Below are positions 12,401-25,900 of a DNA stretch of 64,000 bases, piece after piece. Source of the DNA: Cristatella mucedo. Its lineage: Eukaryota > Bryozoa > Phylactolaemata > Cristatellidae. The stretch's first letter is position 1. Each line of letters opens with the position of its first letter. Location: the NCBI GenBank assembly GCA_009760855.2, contig WPIO01000019.1:707501-771500 (forward strand), in the 5' to 3' direction. Below the pieces are notes generated by a model. That model searched no databases, had not been told where the DNA came from, and worked only from the letters and a program-made list of their open reading frames with translations. A program made the translations under genes and the position numbers.

Positions 12401-15400
12401 GGAAGGATAGAAAAGTAAGTCCTTAAGATTCGTTCATCCAGCATTTTTCGAATTACGAGTGCCTTATTTCGGGCGTGCCTTTCCTAAAAGATGACTTTGG
12501 CTACAAAATTGCTTCCGTTTTCAAGTCATCCTACAACAAACTAGGGAACATTGCCACAACTTGGAACGGATTGTGCCCAAGTGCTACAGCAAAGCAAGTT
12601 AAAGTTTTGTGACGCCGAATGCAGATTACTGCAACTCTCTTTATTTAGGACTCTCAGCCCCTGCACTTGATTCACTCGATGCACTCATTCACCTGCAACT
12701 GATGAAAAGCGCAGCCGCTTGTCTGTCCAGTAGTCAAGAGAATAGCTGCTGCAGCACTCCTCTTTTACGGAGCTTCTCTTGCTCCCCATGAAACATCGAA
12801 TCCCGTTCAAGGTCCTCAATGCGGCCTGGACGTCGCTTCACTACCGTCGTTTACAGAGGGCACTGTACAAATAAGTTGTCATAATTGTTTTTCCCAATCA
12901 GTCACCACTACACGGGGAAAAGGAGGTTCAGGCAGATGCCGTAGCAGCTGGAGAGGATAAGTCGGAGATGGTACCACTAACCACCAATTAAATGGTAGCC
13001 TATACGCAGGGATTGCTTGAGGCCGACTTACCCGTTCTCCAGACGTAGCTGGCAGTAAGAAGACGAAGCATGTTAGTACTGCCAGCAATATGCAGGGGAG
13101 TATAAAGTTAAGCGTGAAATACAGCTGCCGTCGTTTAAGCGTCAAAGTAAAAGTGACGGTCGAGTAGTTTCCATCCACATCAGGAACAAATTCTTCTCTG
13201 TAAAGGTGAAAGACTTTAAAATTACATGATCCGTTAGTGGCACTGTGTTTGAGAATTTCGTGATAAGTTGCTGGAACCGTAGCTCAATACAGGATGCTTT
13301 AAATTTACTCGCTTGGAGACAGTTGGCATAAGTTGGTTTACAAGCTTCGTTTATAAAATAGTAGAAGATGCTCAAAGGCTAAAACAAGCACTTAGAATTG
13401 GCAATGAATTATTGCCCACTGCAGGATTCAAACCCACGACTCCGTTCATGATGAGAGAGCACCGTACCTCTTGAGCTATAGCAGGCATTAAGCAGTTAGA
13501 TCATTTGTCCCTTCTATTTCGGTCGATGCATGCGATTCATCAATCCTTGCTGTACACAAACTTTAAACAATCGCATAAATATTAATGTTATAAAATTAAT
13601 TGCTCCATGCAAGATCAGAAAGTATATGGCGTGCCGCTACTAATAATTTAGCTCTCAACACAAATCAAGAATGATATTAGTCACCATTCAATTGCATTTC
13701 CCTTTGCAGCAAATGTAAAGCGCCTAGAGAGAGATTGAGTTCTCTGAGGGTGCTTTATCAAGTGCATTAATATTATTAATAATATTAATAAGAAGCGGAT
13801 AGAAATGACTGAGATATTGGTCGCATGCTTCTACCCTAGTAGAAAACCCGAGAAAAGCCTGATGTTAAGTAATTGAAGAAGAAAAATGAATACGATTCAC
13901 ACCTCGTAGGAGTAAGTCTGTAGCACTAAATTTCCAGAATATCTAGATTTTGACATTGAGGAAGTTATAAAAATAATAATTTAGACAATTAAGTTATGCA
14001 AAAATAATAATAACAGTAATAATAATACATTTGCTTAGCGTCCTTTGAGAACTAAATATTGTTCTAGGATCTTTACAGATGCTGCAAAGTAAACGAGAAC
14101 CACCGGATGTGGATGCTGGTGGCATTACATTGTTACAAGAACCCTGGGTTCAACTCAAGAAAACGAGCCAATCACAATTTTCCCTTTATTGAAGAATAGC
14201 ACGATGAAAGTGAACAAGGTGTCTATATAATGATGCTATTTCAGACATACTGGTCTTTTAAAAGACAGCGTCACGTTCTTCAAAGTGTTTACAAGTTAAG
14301 GAAATACCTTAACTTAGTATTGTAATTTTTTTTGAAAATCTTTTTGATTGTTAGCCTAGGATTGCACAGACTGTTATGTAACGGTTTGTGTAACCCTTTC
14401 CTTAAGCTGTGAGCTGTAAATGCAAACTTTTTGACGGACTAGAGTTGTTCGTTCTATTTACTGAACAGCTAGCTCCCCATTATAAGACAGATGTTGAAAT
14501 ACAAGAAAAATAATTTTACATTCATCTGTCGAGAATTACTTCGTGGAATCTTCTAGAGCGTCTCCACTCATTTACCCACGTTAGCGCCTCATTAAGGCAA
14601 TTGTTACTCTTACATTCACCGGCCCCATCCTCTGAACCGTGAGCAACTGACTAGTTTTAACAAAGGAAATCGTTAATTTATTCTCGCACAGTGCCAAGCA
14701 TTGCCCAAGGGACCCTCATGTGCTGGGTTGCACAGGTATGCAATTGACTGGTTTAGTTGGAGTCACTCACTAGCTTGGCTGGGCAAGCCGTGGCTAGCAG
14801 CCAACTACTTCACGAGCTGAATCGGGTTATCCGATTAACTGCCGGGCTTGCATATTGGTCTGAAATGAAGCGAAATATAGTCAAGAAGCGTGGTGTGCGC
14901 CTCGCGCTTTGCCAAAGTGATTTTCTATGGGAATTGTGCCGCCGGGGAGTCACCTTACTGCTATTAAATGGTAAAACTCTCCATCTTTTCCTGAGGATTT
15001 CAAATACCAGCTGTTCACTACTTAACACCGTTTTCGCTAAAACGTGATCTCAAAAAGTTAAAAATTAAATAAGATCAGAGACGGATTTTTGAAAAAGCAT
15101 AACAAACTGAACCCATGCCTAACCAAGGTGGCTGTCTAAATGCTGTAGGTGCCTGCAGACGCGACCGATTCTAGTCACAGTCTTGTGAGTCGCTGCCACT
15201 TAGGATGCAAGCCCCTGAATTGCTGCCTCAAGACCAGGCCTAGCTTGCTGAGATTGCTCTGTTTGCTTAGATGGGCTCTCAAATCTAGGTTGGTCAGGCG
15301 AAGTTAAAATAGCAGTGCGATTACATGAGTACCGATCAACAGAGCTAGAATTATATGTAGAGGGTTAAGGCACCACTGTGACCCCTGCTGAGTGGGCCCA

Positions 15401-16871
15401 ACGAATAGCTGTCACACTGGGATAGAGTTGCTATTTCCACAATTAACGTCAGAAAAACTTCAGTTTTGATTAAAATTATTCAGAATGGATCATTTCAATT
15501 AATGCAATATGTTCTAGTGCTAGGACTTAAAATGAAGCTGGACAGACATTCTTTTTAATTCGAAACAAAATGCAGCTGCCACTTCCATAAAGTGCATAGC
15601 CGTAGCTATCTTCTTCATTCTATCTTACATATAACATTCCTCAATAAACCACGAGATTTTGTGCTGGTGTAGGTTCGTGTTCTTACACAAGGGCTTAACT
15701 GGTCCGAATCGAATAGCATATTTGAAAAATTCAACTGTGGTACTTCATGGAAGTGCTTCATTTATATTGAATGATAGAATATAGCCTTCCTATAGTTTCT
15801 CTTTGCTCAATAAATTTCATACGATTGGGCTAAAGAAGCCAGGTTAACAAAGGAAGTCATGCAACTACGGTTTTGGTATTGACTGATAGAGAGCACTATC
15901 TCAGCTGAAATCAAGCAATGTAGACGCTTGCACTTGTGTGTTCTCACTCTATGGCATTCAATGGCCCAGCCCAAATTGCAGTTTTAAGTAGTCAATCTGC
16001 GATACAGCTGATATGTCAACACAATGATTCTCACAACCACAGTTTTAAATTTTGCAACTTTTTCTGCGAATTATAAAAAACAGTGTTTCTGGTTTACCCA
16101 TCAAGTTTCAGGCGATTGCACTTGTGTGTTTTTAAGCTACGGCCTCTAAAGACCTGGGCCAGCCAAGCGTATTACATAATCAAACTGCAACACACTGTCA
16201 TGCTAGCAAAAGGCTTTGAGCTGTTGCGACTTTGATTTCAAGTAAAAGAATATAGCGTTCTGGGTTAGCATACCAAATTTCGTAGCATATTGCATCAGTG
16301 TTCTCATGCTGTGGCCGCCAATGGCCTGCCAGCTGCCTACACAATTGAACTGTAATGTTGCTGGTATTTAACCAATAAGTGTTTCACAACTGAAATTTCA
16401 ATTCAAAATTACAGAAACATAAGTTCCGAGTAATAAAAAAATTTGTATGATATCGGGCTTCAGCGTTCTCATGCATCGGCCTCCAATGGCTCAAGCCGAA
16501 GTGTAATTTCAAACTGCAAACTGCTGCCATTTCCATAATAGGCATCGTGCAACTGGAGTTTGGATTTCACAATATGGAAAGCAGAGACCTTGGTTTACCA
16601 ACTGAATTTCATAGCATAGCTCGTGGGTATTCTCATGCCTCGTAGTCGAATGAGCCGTGCTAGCCAGCCTCCATATACAATGGCAGCTGTTATACAGCTT
16701 TCCTTGATTTTTCCACTGTATTGCGTCCAATGACTCGGGCTTGCCAGTTTCTCTAGATTTTAAAATTACGGTACAGCTGTAGCAACCACTGGCTTCCCCA
16801 TTACATGCCAGCTGCATGATCAATCTCTCTCTCTCCCTTCCTCTCTCTCAACCTCTCTCTCTCGCTCTCTC

Positions 16872-16970
<99 letters not shown>

Positions 16971-17198
16971 CGTGTTCAGATATGCCAGAACTCAGATCCG
17001 TCTTGTGGTGGCAAACAGAGGTAACTTTCCGCCTGCTGCATGGGCTAAGCGGGCATACACTTTCTGCCTTACATCGGCCTGATCGGACCTCTTTCCTCTC
17101 TGTCTCTCTGTCTCTCTCTCTCTCTCTCTGTCTGTCTCTCTATCTCTCTCTGTGTCTCTCTCTCTGTCTCTGTCTCTGTCTCTGTCTCTGTCTCTGTC

Positions 17199-17282
<84 letters not shown>

Positions 17283-19908
17283 GCGTCGTCTTAATAAATA
17301 GTCACACACTGATTATGGATTGTTAACATCCACTAACTAACTCGCTCGCCAACACAGCTGTCATTTCGACAATAGGCTTAGAGCAACTACGATTTTAATT
17401 CCATATTACAAAAAGTGGTGTTTTGATTCAATGCACACAAGTTTGTGCAGTTGTCCATGGGTGTTCTCACACGATAGCCACTAATAGTCTCGGGTCTCGG
17501 TGCATTTTTAAGCTGCAATGTAGCTGCCATAGCTACCAGAGACTTCGTGAAACTGTGGGTCTGAGTTCAACTTAAAGAAAACGATGTTCCAGTTTTACCC
17601 AAAAAATTTGAAGTGATTGAGCATGCTTGTTCAAATAGGATGGCCCGACCTGCTCTGCATTTTTTGACTGAAATAAAGCTACGAGTTAAAAAAGGCTTCG
17701 CAAAACTGTGGTTTTGATCGCACGTTTTAGAAACCGTTGTACCTACCGGGGTTGACCTTCCACATTGCATCCCATTTTCCCACTCATTGCATAGTCTCAG
17801 TTAAGCCCACATATCATAGATGCCTTCGTTTTGCATATGGAAATGCTGACAAGTATAGTTCGGATGTTGACTTTGCTTTCGGGTTTTTGTGGCGCTTGCA
17901 CTTGGACGATTAGGAACAACATGCATCATGATTTTATGTTAGCCAAAGCGTTACTATTGCATTACCAAGGTCATTACCATCGACCATTACCATCTGCCAA
18001 CCTATTGCCTGTAAATATGTGCCCCACGCTCTGTACAACAGCAGCTTAAATACAGCCAATACATTGAAGGCAGAAGAAAAACAACTTACGTAATAGCGGC
18101 CGTTGACACCAAAGCAAACTCGATGTTTTCGTGGTAATTGTCAAGATTAACCGCAGATGTTTTCGTGTTTAGATGCAGCAAATAAGAAGGATAATTGAAG
18201 CTCCCGTAGCGCAAGTCGCACGTCTGAGTGTCAGAGGGATAGTAAGTTAGGTTGAAGTCGCATCTGAAAGGACGGAATAGTTCCTCCTACCCAGGGATGG
18301 CAGCACGGCTTTCACTGACAACATGCATATTCACCACATTCAGTGAATGACGCAAGAAAAAGTGCAGGCATCCCTAATCAATTTGATATATTCTCGTAAC
18401 AGTGCTGTTGCAATGCACTCGCGGTATCGTGAGCTAAAATCGAGCGTTAACTTACCTTACGCAGATGTTTCCCTCGAGCGTCCAGGTCACATTTCCTGTC
18501 GGTGATACAGATATTCCGTAGTAGTCAGCGAAGTAGGCTTCGTTAAACACGTCGCCGCAGCTGAAAAGAACAAGAGACGCCGGACGTAGTAGATTGTCCG
18601 GTACCGAAGGTTGAATCCTTTCTGTCACTCGTCACGTTTGGCATCAGCTCGTATGATAATATCCCAATAACACTGCCGGATAGAGGTATTTTAGCCAATT
18701 GAAGCTCTAGAGCTGAGATTCAGCTCGAAGGTAGGGCTCGCAGACATCGGTACGCCGAGAATGGTCATTAAATTGTTTTGCTTGAAAGAGGTAAAGTATG
18801 GGATAGAATGTGCCCTATACTCAGAATACCGTCGAACCTATTTTCAGACAGATTTTCGAGAAAAAATGGCGCATTCCTTGAGCTTTACTCAAAATTGCAT
18901 TTGCTGCATCGTTCGAGAGCCAGCCTTTCATGAAGGTGGCAGTGAAATGTATCATTGTGAGTGTAGACTGATCGCGTACCTGGCATTTGTTGGGAACGCC
19001 TTCGGTGCGCTGGAAAGTCACGAAAAATATATCAAAAAATTGAAAGTCAGCTTGAGAAGTCATTTATCGGTATTCAGAAAGAGCAGGCTCTATTTCCATA
19101 AAAGATCAGATAATACCAAAAGTACAGAGTACATTCTATAGCCGCTCCCAAAATAATGCACAGCGTCTCCTGAAGGTCATTAGGAACACCAAAAAAGGCG
19201 ATAAGAAACAAGATTGGATGAAAAAAGACCTGCTTCCTTTTCCCGACTCCCGAAAGCTAGATCGAAAGGCTGTCGGCCGTTTCGTCATGGGTGATAATCC
19301 TGGTTCATGAATAATTTGACATATACCAACTGCTACGAATCTGCGTAGAGCTACTCAACCGAGGCAAGGTGTTAATGAAGCACCGTCTAATATTTGGCTA
19401 GAGTCTTGAAAAATATATACGTATATTTGAATAACATTCATATATACGTATGTATTTTTTAAGACTTGCTGAATAGCGTTTTAATGGAGCGCTTTATATA
19501 TGAATAATATTCATATATAAAGCACCCCATGAAAACGCTATCCATATCCAGGCGCTTCCAAAATGTCGCATCGCTCGAGCTAGAGACCCCGGTCGTCAAT
19601 CGCGAGTAACTTTCGTCAGAAACAAAACTGGGACGCAAATAATCGAGAAGACGCTTAAAATACCCGCATTCTGTGTTATTAAGTATTCGGAAAATTTTAT
19701 TGATAACTAAAAATGCCTGCATTCTAACAGCGTCCACTTTTTTATCCGCCAGTCGCAGACTTACAGGTCTTTGCCAGTAGCCATTACGGCATCTTTTAAG
19801 ACTGACGCTGCAACTCAACTTACGCTTATTAGCTATAGTCAGGTAATGTCTTTTTATCGTTCGTTCCGTGCAAATTAAAATACAGCATGAACGCATATAC
19901 ACGTGCAA

Positions 19909-19952
<44 letters not shown>

Positions 19953-22900
19953 ACATATATATATATATATATACACGGATGGCATTACGTAGGCTTCGCC
20001 TCTCCCACGCCATTTCCGGATATGAAGTCGAATGGTCCCTGTTCCTGAATCGGGAGTCGCGGGTAGCCCACTCGGCCCCGGCAGGGCAGGGCTCCTCCGG
20101 CTAGTGTACCATTATATATTCTCAGATCTCAATAAACAATTCAGTTATACATTAATTATAAAAAAGTATGCGTACTGAAAATGTACAGCATTCGCACACT
20201 TTATATAAGCATATACTCAAAATGCAAAGCGTTCACACACTCTTAAGCCATTCGTATGCGCAAAAAAACATTTTAACCTATATACATATGTTTTATATAT
20301 ATTAGTATGAATTCTCAAAGAACTCTATCATACCTTCAGACAACCAAAATTCAGGAACCTTACCGCATAGCGCTATTAAAAATACTGGTATATGGAGGCA
20401 GTTCGGTATTAGTGCAATGGGCTAATAACACGATAAATCAGCCTTTTTTGGCTGATTTTACCCATGAAATGACATTAGTCTTTAGAGAATTGTATGGCTT
20501 TTCGCAGATATATCTATTTAGCTTCGTACGGAAACTGCTCTCTAAAGCTCATGTTACATATATGAAAGTGCGCTTTAATGGAAAACTCCAATGTCGGTTT
20601 GCTAGTTCAGTTAGCTAAAAACTACTAAAGTTAAATAAGAGCCAATTCTGCTTTAGTACTACGTTACAAAATATAAATTTTCGCGGTTATTTGAGCATAT
20701 TTAAACTGCTTGTTTACAATTTCAACCCATGCTTGTAAATGCCACATTAGCTTAGTCATGTTTAGCATAACTAAGTTCATCTATAGTAATTTCCATCTGT
20801 CGGACGCCTAAATACCAACGTGTTGAGCTTCCGCTCCCTTCGGATATAGTAACGTTATTTATTCATATTAAAATTATATTTATATTATACCGTAACAATA
20901 TCATTTATTTATAATATTAGCGTAATATTATTTCCAGCCTGCGGTGCCCACGTATCGCACCGTAGAGGAGCGACGAAGTTACACAGCTAGATCAGGCAGA
21001 TTATGAATGCCGATATATCATTCGTGGTTAGCGAAGTACGATAGCTAGGAACCGGTTATATGATAATCTCTGGATTATCATAGCCATAAAACGCTTATGT
21101 GTTAGTCTATGGTAGGGCATAAGAAAAGCTGAGTTCTAGCAAGAGTCAGTCCGCTGTGCTCCAGGCTTTGAACAAGGATGCAGTCATGCTTAAGGCTTTG
21201 ACACAGACTGAAGTCATGCCTGCGGTTTTACACCGGTCTGCAGTTAAGTAGAGCTATAAGCACAATACGGGAGCCGTCGCATATTATGGCTGACGGCTGA
21301 CACCTGCAAACCTTCGCCGCTGTCGGATAGACTTCTCTGAGCTGTGGTTATGGACTTGTCATCTTAAATTATGGCACTCTTAATTCCTGCTCGTTTTGTT
21401 ATCGTTGGTATGCCAATGTGAATTGAGGCTGCACTTCTAAGTCGCCAGGAGTGCTTCAACGCTTAGGGCTTGTTGAGTATTTGAGGAATGTCGGCCAGGA
21501 CTAGCATCAATACGAGCACTGCCTTTGCGGCATAGTTCTGTCAGTTCGTGGATGCAGCTGAACTATTTAAGTAACATTGGAGAGCATTGGGAGTGGATGC
21601 CTGGAACATACGGCCTGTAGCTAGGCCTTTGGGTGTGGTCATCATGGATAGCTGACCATGATCTCTACCAGTTGCACGTTTTCTTTGCTTAGCCTGATAA
21701 AGGCCAACTGCTTCAAGCAGACGACACACATGTCTAGTACTAGGCACCAAAGGAGCATTATTTTTAATGTGGCATGGCAGCTATGCAGGGTCTTATCAGC
21801 CGCCAATCCGTACGTTGTATTTGAAAGGACCCTGTATATGACTATGAGATGAATCAGGCACACCAGTGCATGCCCCAACCCAAGCAACACTTCTCTAGTT
21901 ATCAGCATTCTGTAGGTCCGTCCCATAAGTCACGTGGCTGTGATAGTAAAAGGAATCGATGGAGGTTTAGCAGCAGAGATCTATTAGGCTAAATGGGCGA
22001 GTTTCGGTTGGGTGCCATCGGTGGCATTTCAACGAGCCGGGAATTTCCTATTGCCGTGTGAGGCTCGGATGCACTGATATGATTCAGGCCAATAATCCCA
22101 CGAAGCAGCATGTAAAACTCGCTAGTGTTTCTTGCAGCAAGGCTTTTAAGCTTTATTCTTCACCGAAGCATTAGCCGCAGCATTCGTCTAGTCTGGCCGT
22201 CCCCTCTAGAGCTGCTTAACCCCTCGCGTTTCGAGGATGAAAATGAGCCACTAGCCTAGTTTAGCTAGCCCCTAGTCTAAGCGGCGGCTCTTTAGTGAAG
22301 CAGAGTCATGAGCAGACAATAATAATCCGCCTTGTAATAATAATGCATTTGATATAGCGTCCTCAGAGAACTCAATCTCTTTCAAGTCACTTAACATTTG
22401 CTGCAAAGGAAGCACCATCTTTTGATGAAGCCGCAGCCAAAGCATACACCTATGCTCCACCTTTCTTTAGTGACGAAGGGGCCTGAATGTACGAGCAACA
22501 AATTTTTCACTCTTCCATATTGGATGTGATCGAACGAAAGAGAGGGATAGACTGAACACTAATAAGTTGATTTTCTTTAATTCTTTGCGACCGTGGTAGA
22601 GAAAACTCCAGAAACGTGGTCGTATTTGCTGATCAAAGTCATGCTGAATATGCAATAGATGGAAAGTGTCTAGAAAAAGATAAATTCTCAGAGTTTGCTA
22701 GACAAATTTCTTAATATTAAGTATAAAAAGCTGAAATTTAGGACTCTGTAGAGAAGCCGCTATTCGATACATACTGTATACTAGCCAACTTTTACTCGAG
22801 TTCAAGGTTCGCGAGAAGCAGATGAGGAGTAAGCTGACCCCAACACAATGATGCTTAGGAGTGTCATTTAGAAACCGAAAGCCCCATCTTAAAATTTGCT

Positions 22901-25900
22901 CAACCAGCGAGATCTAAGCAGCTTGTGTGTGAACTGTAGGCATCCGATTAGAAAATGACACGTTGGGTAAGGCTATATAAGGCTATATATAGTTTTCAGT
23001 AATGATGAGCTGAAAATAACAGTTGGCTTATGTAAGTAAACGTACTAAATAAAAAATTTGCCTATTGGCTTGTGATATTGTTTCTATCTGTACTTCTGAA
23101 CTCTTTCCTTGTAAGTCTTCATACCGGAGGAATAGAAGCTTGCACGTGGTGTAATTTCGCCAGCATGCTTTTCGCCGTGAGCGAAGAAATGGCCTCATTC
23201 CATGACATTTTCCTAAACTTATCGGTCACCAACCACCCCGAAAAATGCATCAATATCGTGGTACTTCTACTAGCTTTTAGTCATATTAAATTCTCTCGCT
23301 CAGGCTTACATAACTTGCTCTGTTAGACCATGCTTGCACTTTCCATTCTTTTCACTCCAATTGGTCATCCGGCTCTAACCGATCGGTGGATTGGCTTCCA
23401 TTCAAGCCTACGTAAACTCTCTCTCTCTCACTGTCTTTCTTTCTGTCTCTCTGTCTCTCTGTCTTTCTGTGTCTCTGTGTCTCTGTGTCTCTGTCTCTCG
23501 GTCTCTCTGTCTCTCAGTCTCTCTGTCTCTCAATCTCTCTGTCTCTCTGTCACTCTGTCTCTCTGTCTCTCCGTCTCTCTGTCTCTCTGTCTCTCTGTCT
23601 CTCCGTCTCTCCGTCTCTCCGTCTCTCCATCTCTCGGCCTCTCCGTCTCTCCGTCTCTCTGTCTCTCCGTCTCTCCGTCTCTCCGTCTCTCCGTCTCTCC
23701 GTCTCTCCGTCTCTCCGTCTCTCCGTCTCTCCGTCTCTCCGTCTCTGTCTCTCCGTCTCTCCGTCTCTTCGTCTCTCCGTCTCTCCGTCTCTCCGTCTCT
23801 CCGTCTCTCCGTCTCTCCGTCTCTCCGCCTATCTGCCTCTCTGTCTCTCTGTCTCTCTATCTCTATGTCTCTCTGTCTCTGTCTAGATAAATATTTATAC
23901 CTTAGGAAGCTCTAAATTACTTCTTCCATCTTCGGATAGTTATTGATTTAGTAATAGAGCTTTTTTGTCACGTTAATGTTGCCTTTAGTTCGTTTTGCAC
24001 GAGTAGTTTCGTAGAGTATCGCTCTTGCATATAACGCTTTGCAATTTTTCCCGATAAAAAGTCAGCAAGCATTTCATTATTTCTTTCCATAAAATAATGT
24101 AAAAAAAAGTCTCCTGAATGATAAATCTGCACCTGAGCTGGTCCCGCGATGATTTCCCTTTGACGTATAAAGGCTTAGGTACTCTATCATTGTTTCCTGC
24201 TTTCAGAACATACCACAAAAGCCGATCAACAGACTAGTGTCTCAACGATGTATTTCTAACCTGTCGTTACATTTTGAGCTCGTACAGTGTTAAGAAAGGA
24301 TGTTAAATCCCGGAGCCTCTAATTCTTCAAGGTCATTCTCATCCATGAAAGCTTTGAACCTCCCGGCCGACATAAATGTAATGTAATATATCACCGTCTA
24401 TAACTCCACTAAGCCTCACAGACGAAGTGGGCGTTACCCTGGGGAGTTTCCCGCAGCCTATACAATCCTTAAGCGACTTTCAGTATGCATGAGGCAGCCA
24501 AACGATTTCATCTCGAGCAAAAAGAGTAAGTGAGAACAATTCAAGAGTCAAAGGATGTTGAGTTCATGAGTATCTTGAAAGTAGCAGCTCAGGACGGCTG
24601 AAAAGAACCTGCCATGGTCGGCAGCAGACGAGATGTCGTTGCCTAAGCAATTGTGGATGTGAGTTTCACTGTCTAGGACTTGCATAGAAAATGTTTCTCT
24701 AGCCAACGGTCTATAAGCGTTTGAATGAAACATTTAATTTATTGTCATAGACGACCTAAATGCACGAGCAGGCTGAAACTGGTGCAACAGTTCAGCTAGG
24801 TATAGAGAAGCCAAGCCCCAATGCGCTTTTTGAGTCAGCAAAATAACATTACCCTGCACCGGCTGATCAGCCAGAACCCGTCAAAGCTCCATTTAAACTA
24901 AACCAGCAGTCTTATCTTTAGCCGGCTGCAGTGGCATAGTAATGTTTTGGTTGCCCCACCCAAATTAAATTGCAATGATCTAGCTACAGCAAAACCAAAG
25001 AGATCCTTAATTTCTTTGCAATCCACCGTGAGAGACAGTCCCTAATCTTAGATTGGGCTGGAACATGATGGTTAGCTGAAGAGGCAGTCTTCTTAGTGAG
25101 GTCGTCACTATTTAGCTAGTTTTCAAACAGGATAGCCAAACAATGAGCAAGCACTGACGGTAGCTATACAGCATTACCTATTACAAGAGCAAAGATATTC
25201 AAGACCAGCCGCAAGCTCTCCTGTGAGCAGCAGCTCTATGTTTCCATCTTTCAATTTGTATAAATTTGCCAAAATAAAACATTTAATAACAGCAATGCCA
25301 GCATCAAGTTTACGAGTCACTGCATTCCGAAAATTAAACAAAAAATACAGCTGATTATCTTGGAGGTGATACCTCATTCAACGGGTCAGAATCACTTTTA
25401 TTCCGAGATTCAGAATAATTAAGAACCACAAAGGACCGACGACGGACCCTAGTTAGGCTCGACCAATTATTGGCCAGATAACTGAGACCTAACCTACAGA
25501 CAGTGCGGAACAGACACGATTTTGCGCCTACGATTAGAACAATGTCATACCGGTAGGAGTTCTGAAACGTTCGAGTGTATCAGACATAGTATTTCGTGAT
25601 CAATAGTTTCGGACAGCTTATAGATGCCTCAGAATAAGGGCAATGACGTACCCGTCATCGTTTTTGTATAGCTTGCCAAAGCGACACGAAGGGAATCAGT
25701 GCAAATGAGATGACTTCACTTGAATTTGTACAGAAAATAATTTCTTTTGGCTTATTTATTAATGTGTGCTACAAGCTGCCTCTATTGCTAAGCACAACCC
25801 AGGCTTCAATTTTTCTAAAGATTTCACGAATCTTGACCTGTGCTTCAATCCATACCTTTCACTACAGCAGATAAACATTTCTCTAGTCACTTTCAGCTTG

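Larger units (their letters stand above)
9922..13031 (-). other. Gene A intron 7 (3.1 kb)
   Basis: GT-AG intron between the TM1 and TM2 exons. It holds a decayed LINE-A copy (10205-10870), RT fragments (11560-11770 and 12450-12850), a SINE-1 copy (11808-11956) and a LINE-A tail (12165-12240). Confidence 0.8.
15420..17800. repeat. Degenerate ~170-190 bp tandem satellite in intron 6
   Basis: A recurring block resembling GTGTTCTCATGCTATGGCCT, then CCAATGGCCCGGGCCAG, then an ACTGC-(A)ACT-GTCAT-TTCC-ATAGGC segment, and GATTTCA-AATTACAAAAA followed by TTTACCA--AAATTTCATAGCAT. Copies start near 15930, 16120, 16290, 16460, 16630, 17455 and 17625. It is interrupted by the CT/TCTG microsatellites. Spacing is approximate, judged by eye. 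Confidence 0.6.
13198..18089 (-). other. Gene A intron 6 (4.9 kb)
   Basis: GT-AG intron between the Cys-loop and TM1 exons. It holds a SINE-2 head (13388-13490), LINE-A tails (13680-13800 and 14015-14100), a degenerate satellite (about 15420-17800) and CT/TCTG microsatellites (16826-17280). The stretch 14100-15400 shows no identifiable element. Confidence 0.8.
19459..20013 (-). other. Open frame, 184 codons, unexplained
   Basis: The frame is open from a TA-microsatellite (encoding a Y-I-Y-I run) into non-repetitive sequence containing RLADKKVDAVRMQAFLVINK, NTECGYFKRLLDYLRPSF and DATFWKRLDMDSVFMGCFI. It reads through hairpin 2 at its C-terminal end. I do not recognise the product. It lies inside a gene A intron on the same strand, without evident splice partners. 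It could be chance, a decayed transposon ORF or a nested gene. Confidence 0.2.

Noticed and set aside
18761-19141. A 126-codon plus-strand ORF
   Set aside because: It is antisense to gene A intron 4, has no recognisable domain or splice context, and its length is within chance expectation.
20437-20458. Terminator-like hairpin (AATCAGCC...GGCTGATT)
   Set aside because: The stem is perfect but short. Rho-independent terminators are not relevant in a nuclear animal genome, and no gene ends here.
21541-21926. Overlapping minus-strand frames with hydrophobic composition
   Set aside because: No conserved motif, start context or splice partner was found, and the overlap of two frames suggests chance.
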